Assembly (NCBI RefSeq): GCF_032098525.1 | Contig: NZ_CP134890.1 | Span: 2,790,001-2,854,000, forward strand | From: Flavobacterium sp. PMTSA4 | Lineage (GTDB): Bacteria > Bacteroidota > Bacteroidia > Flavobacteriales > Flavobacteriaceae | Reading direction: 5' to 3' | Length of the DNA stretch: 64,000 bases | Shown: piece after piece, positions 43,415 through 53,300 of the stretch | Layout: every line of letters begins with the position of its first letter | How positions within the stretch are numbered: the first letter of the stretch is position 1 | Position numbers and translations under genes: made by a program | Notes under the pieces: model-generated | What the model was told of the DNA's origin: nothing | The model's database searches: none | The model's input: the letters and a program-made list of their open reading frames with translations, nothing else

Positions 43415-44215
43415 ATGAAAGTAGCCATCATTGGATTTGGAAATATGGGTAAAACCTATGCTAATAGTTTTATTAGTTCGAGGTTTATTAAAACTTCTGA
43501 TATTTATGCATTTGTTAAAGAAAACAATGAAGTTTCAAATCTTGGATTGATTCCTGTTGAGAATTATATTTCATCAGCTTCCGCAATTTTGCATGATTTT
43601 GATATAGTTATTCTTTCTGTGAAGCCACAAGATTTTTCAACTGTTGCAAAACAAATCAAACCGTTTCTTAAAGAATCCCAATTGATATTATCGGTTATGG
43701 CTGGTGTTACAATTGATACTATTTCCAATGAATTAAATTGTTCAAAAATTGTTCGTTCTATGCCAAATATTCCAACTCAAATCGGACAAGGAATGACAGT
43801 TTTTACAGCTTCTTCAACGGTAGATAGAAAAGAGTTGTTTATCATTCAAAATCTAATTAATACTACTGGAAAATCGGTTTATGTTGAAGATGAAAGCCTT
43901 ATTAATGCTGCAACTGCTATTTCTGGTTCTGGTCCAGCATATGTGTTTTATTTTATGCAAAGCATGATAAATGCAGCTGTTGAACTTGGGTTTAATGAAT
44001 CAGAAGCCGAATTGTTAGTTAATCAAACTTTTAGAGGTTCAGTATCAATCCAGAATAGTGCTAATTTATCAAACAATGATTGGATTAAAAAAGTTACTTC
44101 AAAAGGAGGAACAACCGAAAGTGCTTTATCTGTTTTCGAAAAAAATAATTTGGAGAAAACAATTATCGAAGGAATTTTAGCGGCTAATAAACGAGCTATT
44201 GAATTAGGTTCATAA
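43415..44215 (+). CDS. proC: Pyrroline-5-carboxylate reductase
   Basis: ProC, 266 residues, carries out the last step of proline synthesis with NAD(P)H. The Rossmann motif is AIIGFGNMGKTYA. VRSMPNIPTQIGQGMT and the C-terminal ISGSGPAYVFYFMQSMINAA and TSKGGTTESALSVFE are family signatures. The start is 12 bases after the yidC terminator, leaving almost no room for a separate promoter, so its expression may depend on read-through or a promoter inside the hairpin. Confidence 0.96.
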   Translation: MKVAIIGFGNMGKTYANSFISSRFIKTSDIYAFVKENNEVSNLGLIPVENYISSASAILHDFDIVILSVKPQDFSTVAKQIKPFLKESQLILSVMAGVTIDTISNELNCSKIVRSMPNIPTQIGQGMTVFTASSTVDRKELFIIQNLINTTGKSVYVEDESLINAATAISGSGPAYVFYFMQSMINAAVELGFNESEAELLVNQTFRGSVSIQNSANLSNNDWIKKVTSKGGTTESALSVFEKNNLEKTIIEGILAANKRAIELGS

Positions 44216-44244
44216 AAAAAGCTCCTTTTTTAGGAGCTTTTTTA
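44214..44244. terminator. Bidirectional terminator between proC and the FAS1 gene
   Basis: AAAAAAGCTCC and GGAGCTTTTTT form an 11-base stem around TTTTTTA. The A run on one side and T run on the other let it serve both convergent genes. Confidence 0.85.
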
Positions 44245-44266
44245 TCATAGCAATTTATTTATAACA

Positions 44267-45223
44267 TTATGGTAATAATACTTTGTCTAAAACATGAATC
44301 ACACCATTACTAGCTTGAACATCGGTTGCAATAATGTTACTAACTCTATTGTTGCCATCTGTAATTTTTGCACCACCAGTTAAACCAATTGTAAAATCAC
44401 CACCAGCTAATGGAGTTACAACCATATTGTCTGTTAAGCTTGATGAAAGTACGTTTCCAGAAACTACGTGATATTGTAAAACGGTTGTTAAAGTAGCAGC
44501 AGGAACACCAGCAATTCCACCAGGTTGTAATTCTGCGTCTAATGATGTAAATGCAGCATTAGTTGGCGCAAATACTGTAAATGGTCCCGTACCTGATAAA
44601 ATAGTTGGAAAATCAGGTTGTCCTGCACCTGTTAAAGCTCCAACTAGTGAAGTAAAATTAGGATTTGCAATAGCATGATTTACAACTGTCGGCAATCCAA
44701 TTACGTTATCAACTACATGAATAACACCATTTGATGCAAGAATGTTTGCACTAGTTAAAACTACATTTGCACCGCCATTTGATGCACCACCATTAATTTT
44801 AACGCCTGAAGTTAAATCAATATACATACTTAATGTATTTGTTGAAGATGCAGTTCCTTTTGCAAGTGTTTTGTAATAACCAGTCATTAATTCTGAACTT
44901 GTAAAACCTTCAGCTAAAACATGATTTTTTAATATTTCTGTTAAAATTGGAACAGGTACATCGTTTACAGTTGCATAAGGTGTAGTTGCAAGAAATGCTG
45001 TGAAGGCAGCATCAGTAGGAGCAAAAACAGTAAAATCACCGGCTGAGTTGAATGTGTCTACTAAATTAGCTCTTTGTAATGCTTGAACCAAAATACTCAA
45101 ATTAGCATTGCTTGAAGCAATTTGTGCAATTGTTTGAGGTTGATTGTTGTTGTCATCATCACTACATGATGTCATTGATATTGCGATAGCAAATATCATT
45201 AGAGATTTGATTAGATTTTTCAT
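44267..45223 (-). CDS. Lipoprotein with two fasciclin (FAS1) domains
   Basis: A 318-residue lipoprotein: signal peptide ending SMTSC (Cys20), then SDDDNNN, an acidic stretch consistent with surface export. Two FAS1 domains (about 32-175 and 178-318) each carry the H1-like GDFTVFAPTDAAFTAF / GPFTVFAPTNAAF and the H2-like NGVIHVVDNVI / NGVIHVLDKVL segments. FAS1 domains mediate adhesion. The ATG at 45221-45223 is chosen; an upstream in-frame ATG (45268) would put 15 extra residues before the signal peptide and overlap the -7 box. Confidence 0.92.
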   Translation of the reverse strand: MKNLIKSLMIFAIAISMTSCSDDDNNNQPQTIAQIASSNANLSILVQALQRANLVDTFNSAGDFTVFAPTDAAFTAFLATTPYATVNDVPVPILTEILKNHVLAEGFTSSELMTGYYKTLAKGTASSTNTLSMYIDLTSGVKINGGASNGGANVVLTSANILASNGVIHVVDNVIGLPTVVNHAIANPNFTSLVGALTGAGQPDFPTILSGTGPFTVFAPTNAAFTSLDAELQPGGIAGVPAATLTTVLQYHVVSGNVLSSSLTDNMVVTPLAGGDFTIGLTGGAKITDGNNRVSNIIATDVQASNGVIHVLDKVLLP

Positions 45224-45253
45224 AGTTTTTGTTTTTTTGTTTAATATTTTTAT

Positions 45254-45261
45254 CAAAAGTA
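45254..45261 (-). promoter_or_regulatory. -7 element of the FAS1 gene promoter
   Basis: On the minus strand this reads TActTTTG, a perfect TAnnTTTG, about 30 bases before the start codon. A TTG 24 bases further upstream is a poor -33 candidate. Confidence 0.5.
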
Positions 45262-45503
45262 TGAACAAAATTTGTTTTTAAAAAGCAATTGAATGGTTAA
45301 GTTAAACATTTATAAAAAAATTAACAGTTTTGTTTAATCTGAAAATCAGCAAGATAGCTATAAATTCTTTAGTTCACTATGTTTTTGATTATCATTACTA
45401 TAAAAAAGTTAAACAAAAAAGAATGAAAATAAAAAAAGTGTTTAAATACTTTTTTATCAATTTTTACGTTTATAATATTGCAACAATTAATTAGTTAAAT
45501 AAA

Positions 45504-46205
45504 ATGCGCTACTTATTATTACTATTGTTATGTAATCTAACTTTTGGTCAAGAAATAAATAAACTTGATGAAAACGGAAAAAAACATGGTTTGTGGAAAG
45601 GTGTTCATGAAGAATCAAAAAGACCTCGATATGAAGGAACATTTGAACACGGAAAAGAAGTTGGGATGTTTAAGTTCTTTGATGATACTAAAGCAGGAAC
45701 TGTTATTGCAACTAGAGAATTCAACCCAAAAGACAATTCGTGTTATACAATTTTTTACAATCAAAAGAAAAATAAAGTTAGCGAAGGAAAAGTTGTTAAT
45801 AAGCAATTTGAAGGCGAATGGAAATATTATCACGAAGATTTGCCATTAATTATGACTTTAGAATTTTACAGTAATGGTAAATTGAATGGAGTTAGAAAAG
45901 TTTTTTATAAAAGTGGAGAACTTGCTGAAGAAACTAATTATAAAGATGGAATTAAAGATGGTGTATCTAAAATTTATTTAGAAAATGGAGTAGTGGTTGA
46001 AGAATCAATATATAAGAATGGTGAATATGATGGAAAAGCTATTTTTAGAACTTCGGATAATCAGATTGCTTCGGAAGGAGTTTTTAAGAATGGAAAAAAA
46101 GTTGGCATTTGGAAAGTACTTGAAAAAGGTAAATTGAAAGATGTTAATATGAACAAACAAGGCAAGAAATTCCAAAAAAGAGTTAAACCATTAGAACAAC
46201 AATAA
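45504..46205 (+). CDS. YwqK/MORN-repeat secreted protein
   Basis: A 233-residue protein with a signal peptide (MRYLLLLLLCNLTFGQ) followed by MORN_2-type repeats typical of the YwqK family: NGKKHGLWKG, YEGTFEHGKEVGMFKFF, YSNGKLNGVRKVFYKSGEL, YKNGEYDGKAIF and FKNGKKVGIWKV. Databases often label these 'antitoxin', but a secreted location and the absence of a toxin gene argue against that here. A role in the envelope is likely; none can be specified. Confidence 0.8.
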   Translation: MRYLLLLLLCNLTFGQEINKLDENGKKHGLWKGVHEESKRPRYEGTFEHGKEVGMFKFFDDTKAGTVIATREFNPKDNSCYTIFYNQKKNKVSEGKVVNKQFEGEWKYYHEDLPLIMTLEFYSNGKLNGVRKVFYKSGELAEETNYKDGIKDGVSKIYLENGVVVEESIYKNGEYDGKAIFRTSDNQIASEGVFKNGKKVGIWKVLEKGKLKDVNMNKQGKKFQKRVKPLEQQ

Positions 46206-46214
46206 ATATTAAAG

Positions 46215-46222
46215 TAATTTTG
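46215..46222 (+). promoter_or_regulatory. -7 element of the mnmA promoter
   Basis: TAatTTTG, a perfect TAnnTTTG, lies 23 bases before the mnmA ATG. No clear -33 element is visible, and the upstream sequence is the end of the YwqK gene. Confidence 0.5.
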
Positions 46223-46245
46223 CGAAAAATTTTTTTGCTATAAAA

Positions 46246-47433
46246 ATGAAACGAGTTGTTGTTGGACTTTCAGGTGGTGTAGATTCAAGTGTTGCTGCTT
46301 ATTTATTAAAAGAACAAGGCTATGAAGTTATTGGTCTTTTTATGAAAAATTGGCACGATGATTCGGTTACTATTTCAAATGAATGTCCATGGTTAGAAGA
46401 CAGCAACGATGCACTTTTAGTTGCAGAAAAACTTGGAATTCCATTTCAAACGGTTGATTTAAGCGAACAATACAAAGAAAGAATCGTTGACTATATGTTC
46501 AACGAATACGAACAAGGAAGAACCCCAAATCCTGATGTATTGTGTAATCGCGAAATCAAGTTTGATGTTTTTATGAAAATTGCACTAAGTCTTGGTGCTG
46601 ATTTTGTTGCTACTGGACATTACTGCAGAAAAGGAACAATTGAAAAAGATGGGAAAGAAATCTATCAATTACTTGCAGGAATCGATGGAAACAAAGACCA
46701 ATCTTATTTTCTTTGTCAATTATCTCAAGAACAATTATCTAAAGCATTATTCCCAATAGGTGAATTAACAAAACCTGAAGTTAGAGAAATAGCTGCAAAA
46801 TTAGATTTGGTAACTGCTGAGAAAAGAGATTCACAAGGATTATGTTTTATTGGAAAAGTTCGTTTGCCTGAATTTTTACAACAACAATTGCAGCCTAAAG
46901 AAGGTTTGATTTATGAAATCGGTGCAAAAAGTGAAATTTATAACACATCAATCCCTGAATTCAATTCATTAGAAGAACAACTTTTTTTTGAATCAACTTC
47001 ATTAAAATATACTCCAGAAAATGGTAAAGTTGTCGGGAAACATCAAGGTGCACATTATTTTACAATTGGTCAGCGAAAAGGATTGAATGTAGGTGGAACC
47101 AAAGAAGCATTATTTATTATTGCAACTGATGTAAAAAACAATGCAATTTATACTGGTCAAGGACATAATCATCCGGGATTATTTAAAAAAACTTTGAAAG
47201 TTCAACCATCAGAAATCCATTGGATAAGAGAAGATTTGAAATTGAAAAATGGAGAATCAATGCAAGTAAAAGCTAGAATTCGTTATAGACAAGAATTGCA
47301 GAATGCTACTTTATACCAATTTGAAAGTGGATTATATGTTCAGTTTGATGAACCACAATCTGCAATTACTGAAGGACAATTTGTTGCTTGGAATATTGAT
47401 GACGAATTAGTTGGTTCGGGAGTAATTTCGTAA
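46246..47433 (+). CDS. mnmA: tRNA-specific 2-thiouridylase MnmA
   Basis: MnmA, 395 residues, thiolates U34 of tRNAs for Glu, Gln and Lys using ATP and a sulfur carrier. The PP-loop is GLSGGVDSSVAAYLL. The catalytic Cys pair is in NPDVLCNREIKF and GLCFIGKVRLPEFL. The C-terminal beta-barrel includes FTIGQRKGLNVGG and the end AVAWN-like VAWNIDDELVGSGVI. It is followed by the subtilase gene with a 25-base gap. Confidence 0.97.
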   Translation: MKRVVVGLSGGVDSSVAAYLLKEQGYEVIGLFMKNWHDDSVTISNECPWLEDSNDALLVAEKLGIPFQTVDLSEQYKERIVDYMFNEYEQGRTPNPDVLCNREIKFDVFMKIALSLGADFVATGHYCRKGTIEKDGKEIYQLLAGIDGNKDQSYFLCQLSQEQLSKALFPIGELTKPEVREIAAKLDLVTAEKRDSQGLCFIGKVRLPEFLQQQLQPKEGLIYEIGAKSEIYNTSIPEFNSLEEQLFFESTSLKYTPENGKVVGKHQGAHYFTIGQRKGLNVGGTKEALFIIATDVKNNAIYTGQGHNHPGLFKKTLKVQPSEIHWIREDLKLKNGESMQVKARIRYRQELQNATLYQFESGLYVQFDEPQSAITEGQFVAWNIDDELVGSGVIS

Positions 47434-47458
47434 TTTGGTGCTTTCAATTTAGAAAGCT

Positions 47459-49069
47459 ATGAAAAAAATTCTAATTGTATTTTTACTCTTAACATTTATA
47501 AATACGTTTTCTCAAGAAGATGCATGGGTTTATTTTAATGATAAACCGAATGCTCAATCTTTTTTAGATAATCCTTTGACTATGTTAACTCAAAGAGCAT
47601 TGGATAGAAGGCAAAATCAAGGAATTTCTTTAAATGTAAATGACGCACCTGTTCATCAACCTTATATTGACCAAATTTCTGCATCTCCTGGAATAACGGT
47701 AAAAGCACAATCAAAATGGTTGAATTGTGTTCATGTTCGTGGTGAACTTTCAGATATTCAAAATTTAATAAATTTATATTTTGTAAATCATATTAGGTAT
47801 GCAAATTCATCTCTAAATAATAGAAATTCAATTCAAAATCCATTTCAGCCTATAAATAAACAACTTGATGTACAATCGAATTTCAATTATGGAAATTCTA
47901 CCAATCAAGTTCAAATGCTAAATGGACAAATTTTGCATCAACAAAATTATACAGGACAAGGTAAAATTATAGCTGTTCTGGATTCAGGATTTATTAATGT
48001 AAATTCTACTTCTCCATTTCAAAGATTATTTGACAACAATTTGATTCTTGGAGGTTACAATTATGTTTCACAAAACAATGATGTTTACTCGCTTCACAAT
48101 CACGGTACAATGACTTTATCATGTATGGGTGGATTTGTTGATGGGCAATTGGTTGGTACTGCACCTGATGCTAGTTATTATCTTTTTGTTACAGAGGATG
48201 TTTCTTCTGAAAATCCTGTTGAAGAAAGCTATTGGGTTCAAGCATCTGAAGAAGCCGATAGGTTAGGAGCAGATGTTATTTCAACTTCATTAGGTTATTT
48301 TGGATATGATAATCCAAATTACAGTTACATTTATGAAAACATGACAGGAAATTACGCTTTTGCCTCTCAAGGTGCCAATATTGCTTTTAGTAAAGGAATG
48401 ATAGTTGTTGCTAGCGCAGGAAATTCTGGAGCAACGAGTAATCCACACATTGGAGTTCCAGCAGAGGCAACAAATGTTTTAGCCGTTGGTGCTGTGAAAA
48501 ATGACGAAACCTATGCCGCTTTTAGTTCCATCGGACCAAGTTTTGACGGTAGAGTAAAACCTGATGTTATGGCACAAGGTCAGCAATCAACAATTGCAAA
48601 TACTGCAGGAGAAGTTTCTTCGGCTAGTGGTACATCATTTGCATGTCCAATTATGGCTGGAGCAATAACAAGTTTTTGGAGTGCAATTCCTTGGGCTACT
48701 AATCAACAAGTTATTAATTTTGTGAAACAATCTGCCGATAGATTTTCAATACCTACTGATCAGTTTGGTTATGGAATACCAGATTTTCAATTGGCATTAA
48801 ATATGGCACTATTGAATGTTGATGAAAATGCTGAGGTAAGTTTTGTAATCTATCCAAATCCTACCAGTAATAATATTTCAATCATGTTTCCAATTAGCAT
48901 TGATGAAATTAAAGTTGTTTTTTATAATACATTGGGACAAAAAGTTATTGAAAAAATGATAAGAAAAGAATCTTCAAATATTTCCTTAGAAAATTTATCA
49001 AACGGTATTTATTATTATACAATACAATCTGAATCTTTACTACAATCAGGAAAATTAATAAAAAAATAA
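47459..49069 (+). CDS. Subtilisin-like (S8) serine protease, T9SS type A cargo
   Basis: A 536-residue secreted protease. Signal peptide (ending NTFSQ); a propeptide region to about 140; then the catalytic triad: Asp in IIAVLDSGF, His in SLHNHGTMTLSCMGG, Ser in ASGTSFACPIMAGAI, with the oxyanion Asn in VVASAGNSGA. The last 75 residues (FVIYPNPTSNNISIMFP to SGKLIKK) are a T9SS sorting domain, so the protease should be secreted or surface-attached. A 6-bp hairpin (47440-47457) sits just before the start codon. Confidence 0.95.
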   Translation: MKKILIVFLLLTFINTFSQEDAWVYFNDKPNAQSFLDNPLTMLTQRALDRRQNQGISLNVNDAPVHQPYIDQISASPGITVKAQSKWLNCVHVRGELSDIQNLINLYFVNHIRYANSSLNNRNSIQNPFQPINKQLDVQSNFNYGNSTNQVQMLNGQILHQQNYTGQGKIIAVLDSGFINVNSTSPFQRLFDNNLILGGYNYVSQNNDVYSLHNHGTMTLSCMGGFVDGQLVGTAPDASYYLFVTEDVSSENPVEESYWVQASEEADRLGADVISTSLGYFGYDNPNYSYIYENMTGNYAFASQGANIAFSKGMIVVASAGNSGATSNPHIGVPAEATNVLAVGAVKNDETYAAFSSIGPSFDGRVKPDVMAQGQQSTIANTAGEVSSASGTSFACPIMAGAITSFWSAIPWATNQQVINFVKQSADRFSIPTDQFGYGIPDFQLALNMALLNVDENAEVSFVIYPNPTSNNISIMFPISIDEIKVVFYNTLGQKVIEKMIRKESSNISLENLSNGIYYYTIQSESLLQSGKLIKK

Positions 49070-49078
49070 CAGCTTTTA

Positions 49079-50023
49079 ATGAATAGAATTACACAACTTT
49101 TCAATATAAAATATCCTATAATTCAAGGAGGGATGATATGGAATAGTGGATATAAATTAGCAAGTGCGGTTAGTAATGCTGGAGGATTAGGTTTAATAGG
49201 CGCAGGCTCAATGTATCCTAATGTTTTAAGAGAACATATTCAAAAATGTAAAAAAGCTACAGATAAACCTTTTGGGGTTAATGTTCCGATGTTGTATCCT
49301 AATATCGAAGAAATTATTCAAATTATCATTGAGGAGAATGTAAAAATTGTTTTTACATCTGCTGGAAATCCCAAGACATTCACAAGCTTCTTAAAAGAAC
49401 ATGGAATTATTGTTGTTCATGTTGTAAGCAGCTCAAAATTTGCATTAAAGGCACAAGAAGCTGGAGTTGATGCAGTGGTAGCCGAAGGATTTGAAGCTGG
49501 AGGACATAATGGTAGAGAAGAAACTACAACATTGACCTTGATTCCTATGGTTAAAGAAAAAATTCAGATTCCTTTAATTGCAGCTGGCGGAATTGCTACC
49601 GGTCGTGGAATGTTGGCTGCAATGATTCTTGGTGCTGATGGTGTTCAAATGGGAAGTCGATTTGCGGCATCAATTGAAAGTTCAGCTCACGATGATTTTA
49701 AAAAAACAATTATTAATACAGGCGAAGGTGATACACAACTAACTTTAAAAGAATTAGCGCCGGTTCGATTGATTAAAAATAAATTCTATAATGATGTTCA
49801 AGAATTATATAAATCTTGTCCATCTAAAGAAGATTTGGAAACTTTATTAGGAAAGCGAAGAGCAAAAAGAGGAATGTTTGAAGGCGATTTAGAAGAAGGT
49901 GAACTCGAGATAGGTCAAATTGCAGGAATAATCAATGATATTTCTTCTGTTAAAAATATAATTAGTTCAATTATTATCGAATTTGAGAAGGCAAAATTGG
50001 ATTTTATTGATTATAAATTTTAA
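49079..50023 (+). CDS. Nitronate monooxygenase / FabK-like FMN enzyme
   Basis: A 314-residue TIM-barrel flavoprotein of the 2-nitropropane dioxygenase family: IIQGGMIWNSGYKLASAVSN at the N-terminus, AEGFEAGGHNGRE with the catalytic-region His, and IAAGGIATGRGMLAAMILGADGVQMGSRF for phosphate binding of FMN. Members include nitronate monooxygenases and enoyl-ACP reductase FabK; sequence alone does not decide between them. It follows the protease gene by nine bases. Confidence 0.88.
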   Translation: MNRITQLFNIKYPIIQGGMIWNSGYKLASAVSNAGGLGLIGAGSMYPNVLREHIQKCKKATDKPFGVNVPMLYPNIEEIIQIIIEENVKIVFTSAGNPKTFTSFLKEHGIIVVHVVSSSKFALKAQEAGVDAVVAEGFEAGGHNGREETTTLTLIPMVKEKIQIPLIAAGGIATGRGMLAAMILGADGVQMGSRFAASIESSAHDDFKKTIINTGEGDTQLTLKELAPVRLIKNKFYNDVQELYKSCPSKEDLETLLGKRRAKRGMFEGDLEEGELEIGQIAGIINDISSVKNIISSIIIEFEKAKLDFIDYKF

Positions 50024-50372
50024 TTATTTTTTTGTTTCTTACAAATTAAATCCTGACAAGACTTATTAACAATAAATCGTTTTTTTAAAGAGTTTGTTTT
50101 TATTAATAACTTTTTTTCTTTTATACATTTATTTGTAAAATATTGATTTTTAAATAAATATATTGAATTGTCTTTTGTTTTTTTTTTAAATTATTGTTTA
50201 TTAATTTGTTTATAACATTTTAATAACTGATTTTAAGTAGTTTATATTATACGTAATATAGTAAATGCATTTTTCATGTAAGTTTCAGTATAAAAAGATT
50301 TAAATCTTTTGTGTTTTGTGAAAAATAATTAATGCATATCATTAATAAGATTATGTATTTACACTTTTGCTT
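50024..50372. promoter_or_regulatory. AT-rich control region of the giant adhesin gene
   Basis: This 349-base gene-free region contains three inverted repeats: TATATTA/TAATATA around TACG (50243-50260), an 18-base perfect palindrome AAAAGATTTAAATCTTTT (50293-50310), and ATTAATG/CATTAAT around CATAT (50328-50346). A -7-like CActTTTG (50362-50369) ends three bases before the ATG. These are candidates for regulator binding; no known consensus was recognised. Confidence 0.5.
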
Positions 50373-53300
50373 ATGGGAATAACAACTACTTATAAAAAAA
50401 TCTTTTTTTCTTTTTCAATTTTATTTTTTCTTATAGGAATAGAACTCAGTGGTTTTTCTCAGTGTCCAACAGTTTCAAATTCTACTCAATCATTTTGTGA
50501 TTCTCAATCTCCTACTGTTGGAAGCTTAGTAGCTACTGATAATGGTGGTGGTATTCGTTGGTATGCTAATGCTTCCGATCCTCCAGGAAGTTTTTTGTCA
50601 TCTTCTACATCACTAGTCTCCGGCGAAGATTATTTTGTTGATGACAATACGGGAGCTTGCGGAACTAGACAAAGTGTAGTTGTTTCAATTGTTTCAAGAC
50701 CATTTGCCTTATTGGGAGCAACAACGCTTTGTAGAGCTTCAATAGTTTCAGATTTAAATCCTTTCGTGATTGGTAATAATATTAAGTGGTACACATCCGC
50801 AACTGGAGGCTCACCATTAAATTCAACTGATTCTGTAGTTAACGGTACTTATTATGCTAGTCAAACGAATCCGGTAACTGGATGTGAGACTACAAGAACT
50901 CCAATAATTGTTCAGGTTTTAATTGTTCCGCCACCAACAGGTGACGCAAATCAAGTTTTTTGTTCTTCAGCTTCACCTACTATAGCTAATTTAGTTGCTA
51001 CAGGAACTAACGTTTCTTGGTATGCATCACAAAGTTCTGGTTTTCCTCTTGATCCTTCAACACCTTTGGTAAATGGACAAATTTATTTTGCAGAGTCTTA
51101 TATTTTCCCATGTCCAAGTACATCAAGACTTCAAGTTACAGTTACTTTAAATCAACCAAATAATGCTGGTGGTAGTCGAGTAATAGGGTTTTGTGAAAGT
51201 ATAATATCATCACAACCTCCAATCAATCTTTTTAATCAATTAACTGGTAGTCCTCAAACTAACGGAGTTTGGTCTGGATCAACTGCAACATCAAACGGAC
51301 ATTTAGGAACTTTGGATGTTTCTGGTTTTAATTCAACTAGTTCGCCATACATTTTTACTTATACCGTTAGTTCTTTGCCTTGTCCTGATGCAGTTTCAAC
51401 AGTAACTATTAATATAAACTCAGAACCAACGGTAACGGTAACCACTGCGCCCGTTTGTCAAGGCACACCAGCTACAGTAACAGCCACAGTAAGTCCAGCA
51501 GGAACCTACACCTATACATGGACCGTACCATCAGGAGCAACCAATCCAGGTAATGTTTCAAGTTTCAATACAACGGTAGCAGGCGTTTACAGTGTAGTAG
51601 TTACCGATACAACGACTACGTGTCCGAGTCAACCCGCACAAACCACAGTAGTTATCAATACCCCACCAACAGTAACTGTAACCAGTGCACCTGTTTGTCA
51701 AGGCACACCAGCTACAGTAACAGCCACAGTAAGTCCAGCAGGAACCTACACCTATACATGGACCGTACCATCAGGAGCAACCAATCCAGGTAATGTTTCA
51801 AGTTTCAATACAACGGTAGCAGGCGTTTACAGTGTAGTAGTTACCGATACAACGACTACGTGTCCGAGTCAACCCGCACAAACCACAGTAGTTATCAATA
51901 CACCACCAACAGTAACTGTAACCAGTGCACCTGTTTGTCAAGGCACACCAGCTACAGTAACAGCCACAGTAAGTCCAGCAGGAACCTACACCTATACATG
52001 GACCGTACCATCAGGAGCAACCAATCCAGGTAATGTTTCAAGTTTCAATACAACGGTGGCAGGCGTTTACAGTGTAGTAGTTACCGATACAACGACTACG
52101 TGTCCGAGTCAACCCGCACAAACCACAGTAGTTATCAATACACCACCAACAGTAACTGTAACCAGTGCACCTGTTTGTCAAGGCACACCAGCTACAGTAA
52201 CAGCCACAGTAAGTCCAGCAGGAACCTACACCTATACATGGACCGTACCATCAGGAGCAACCAATCCAGGTAATGTTTCAAGTTTCAATACAACGGTAGC
52301 AGGCGTTTACAGTGTAGTAGTTACCGATACAACGACTACGTGTCCGAGTCAACCCGCACAAACCACAGTAGTTATCAATACCCCACCAACAGTAACTGTA
52401 ACCAGTGCACCTGTTTGTCAAGGCACACCAGCTACAGTAACAGCCACAGTAAGTCCAGCAGGAACCTACACCTATACATGGACCGTACCATCAGGAGCAA
52501 CCAATCCAGGTAATGTTTCAAGTTTCAATACAACGGTAGCAGGCGTTTACAGTGTAGTAGTTACCGATACAACGACTACGTGTCCGAGTCAACCCGCACA
52601 AACCACAGTAGTTATCAATACCCCACCAACAGTAACTGTAACCAGTGCACCTGTTTGTCAAGGCACACCAGCTACAGTAACAGCCACAGTAAGTCCAGCA
52701 GGAACCTACACCTATACATGGACCGTACCATCAGGAGCAACCAATCCAGGTAATGTTTCAAGTTTCAATACGACGGTAGCAGGCGTTTACAGTGTAGTAG
52801 TTACCGATACAACGACTACGTGTCCGAGTCAACCCGCACAAACCACAGTAGTTATCAATACACCACCAACAGTAACTGTAACCAGTGCACCTGTTTGTCA
52901 AGGTACACCAGCTACAGTAACAGCCACAGTAAGTCCAGCAGGAACCTACACCTATACATGGACCGTACCATCAGGAGCAACCAATCCAGGTAATGTTTCA
53001 AGTTTCAATACAACGGTGGCAGGCGTTTACAGTGTAGTAGTTACCGATACAACGACTACGTGTCCGAGTCAACCCGCACAAACCACAGTAGTTATCAATA
53101 CACCACCAACAGTAACTGTAACCAGTGCACCTGTTTGTCAAGGCACACCAGCTACAGTAACAGCCACAGTAAGTCCAGCAGGAACCTACACCTATACATG
53201 GACCGTACCAGCAGGAGCAACCAATCCAGGTAATGTTTCAAGTTTCAATACAACGGTAGCAGGCGTTTACAGTGTAGTAGTTACCGATACAACGACTACG

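Noticed and set aside
45504..46205. Antitoxin of a toxin-antitoxin pair (common database label for YwqK proteins)
   Set aside because: It has a signal peptide and no small toxin gene lies next to it; mnmA and the FAS1 gene are unrelated.
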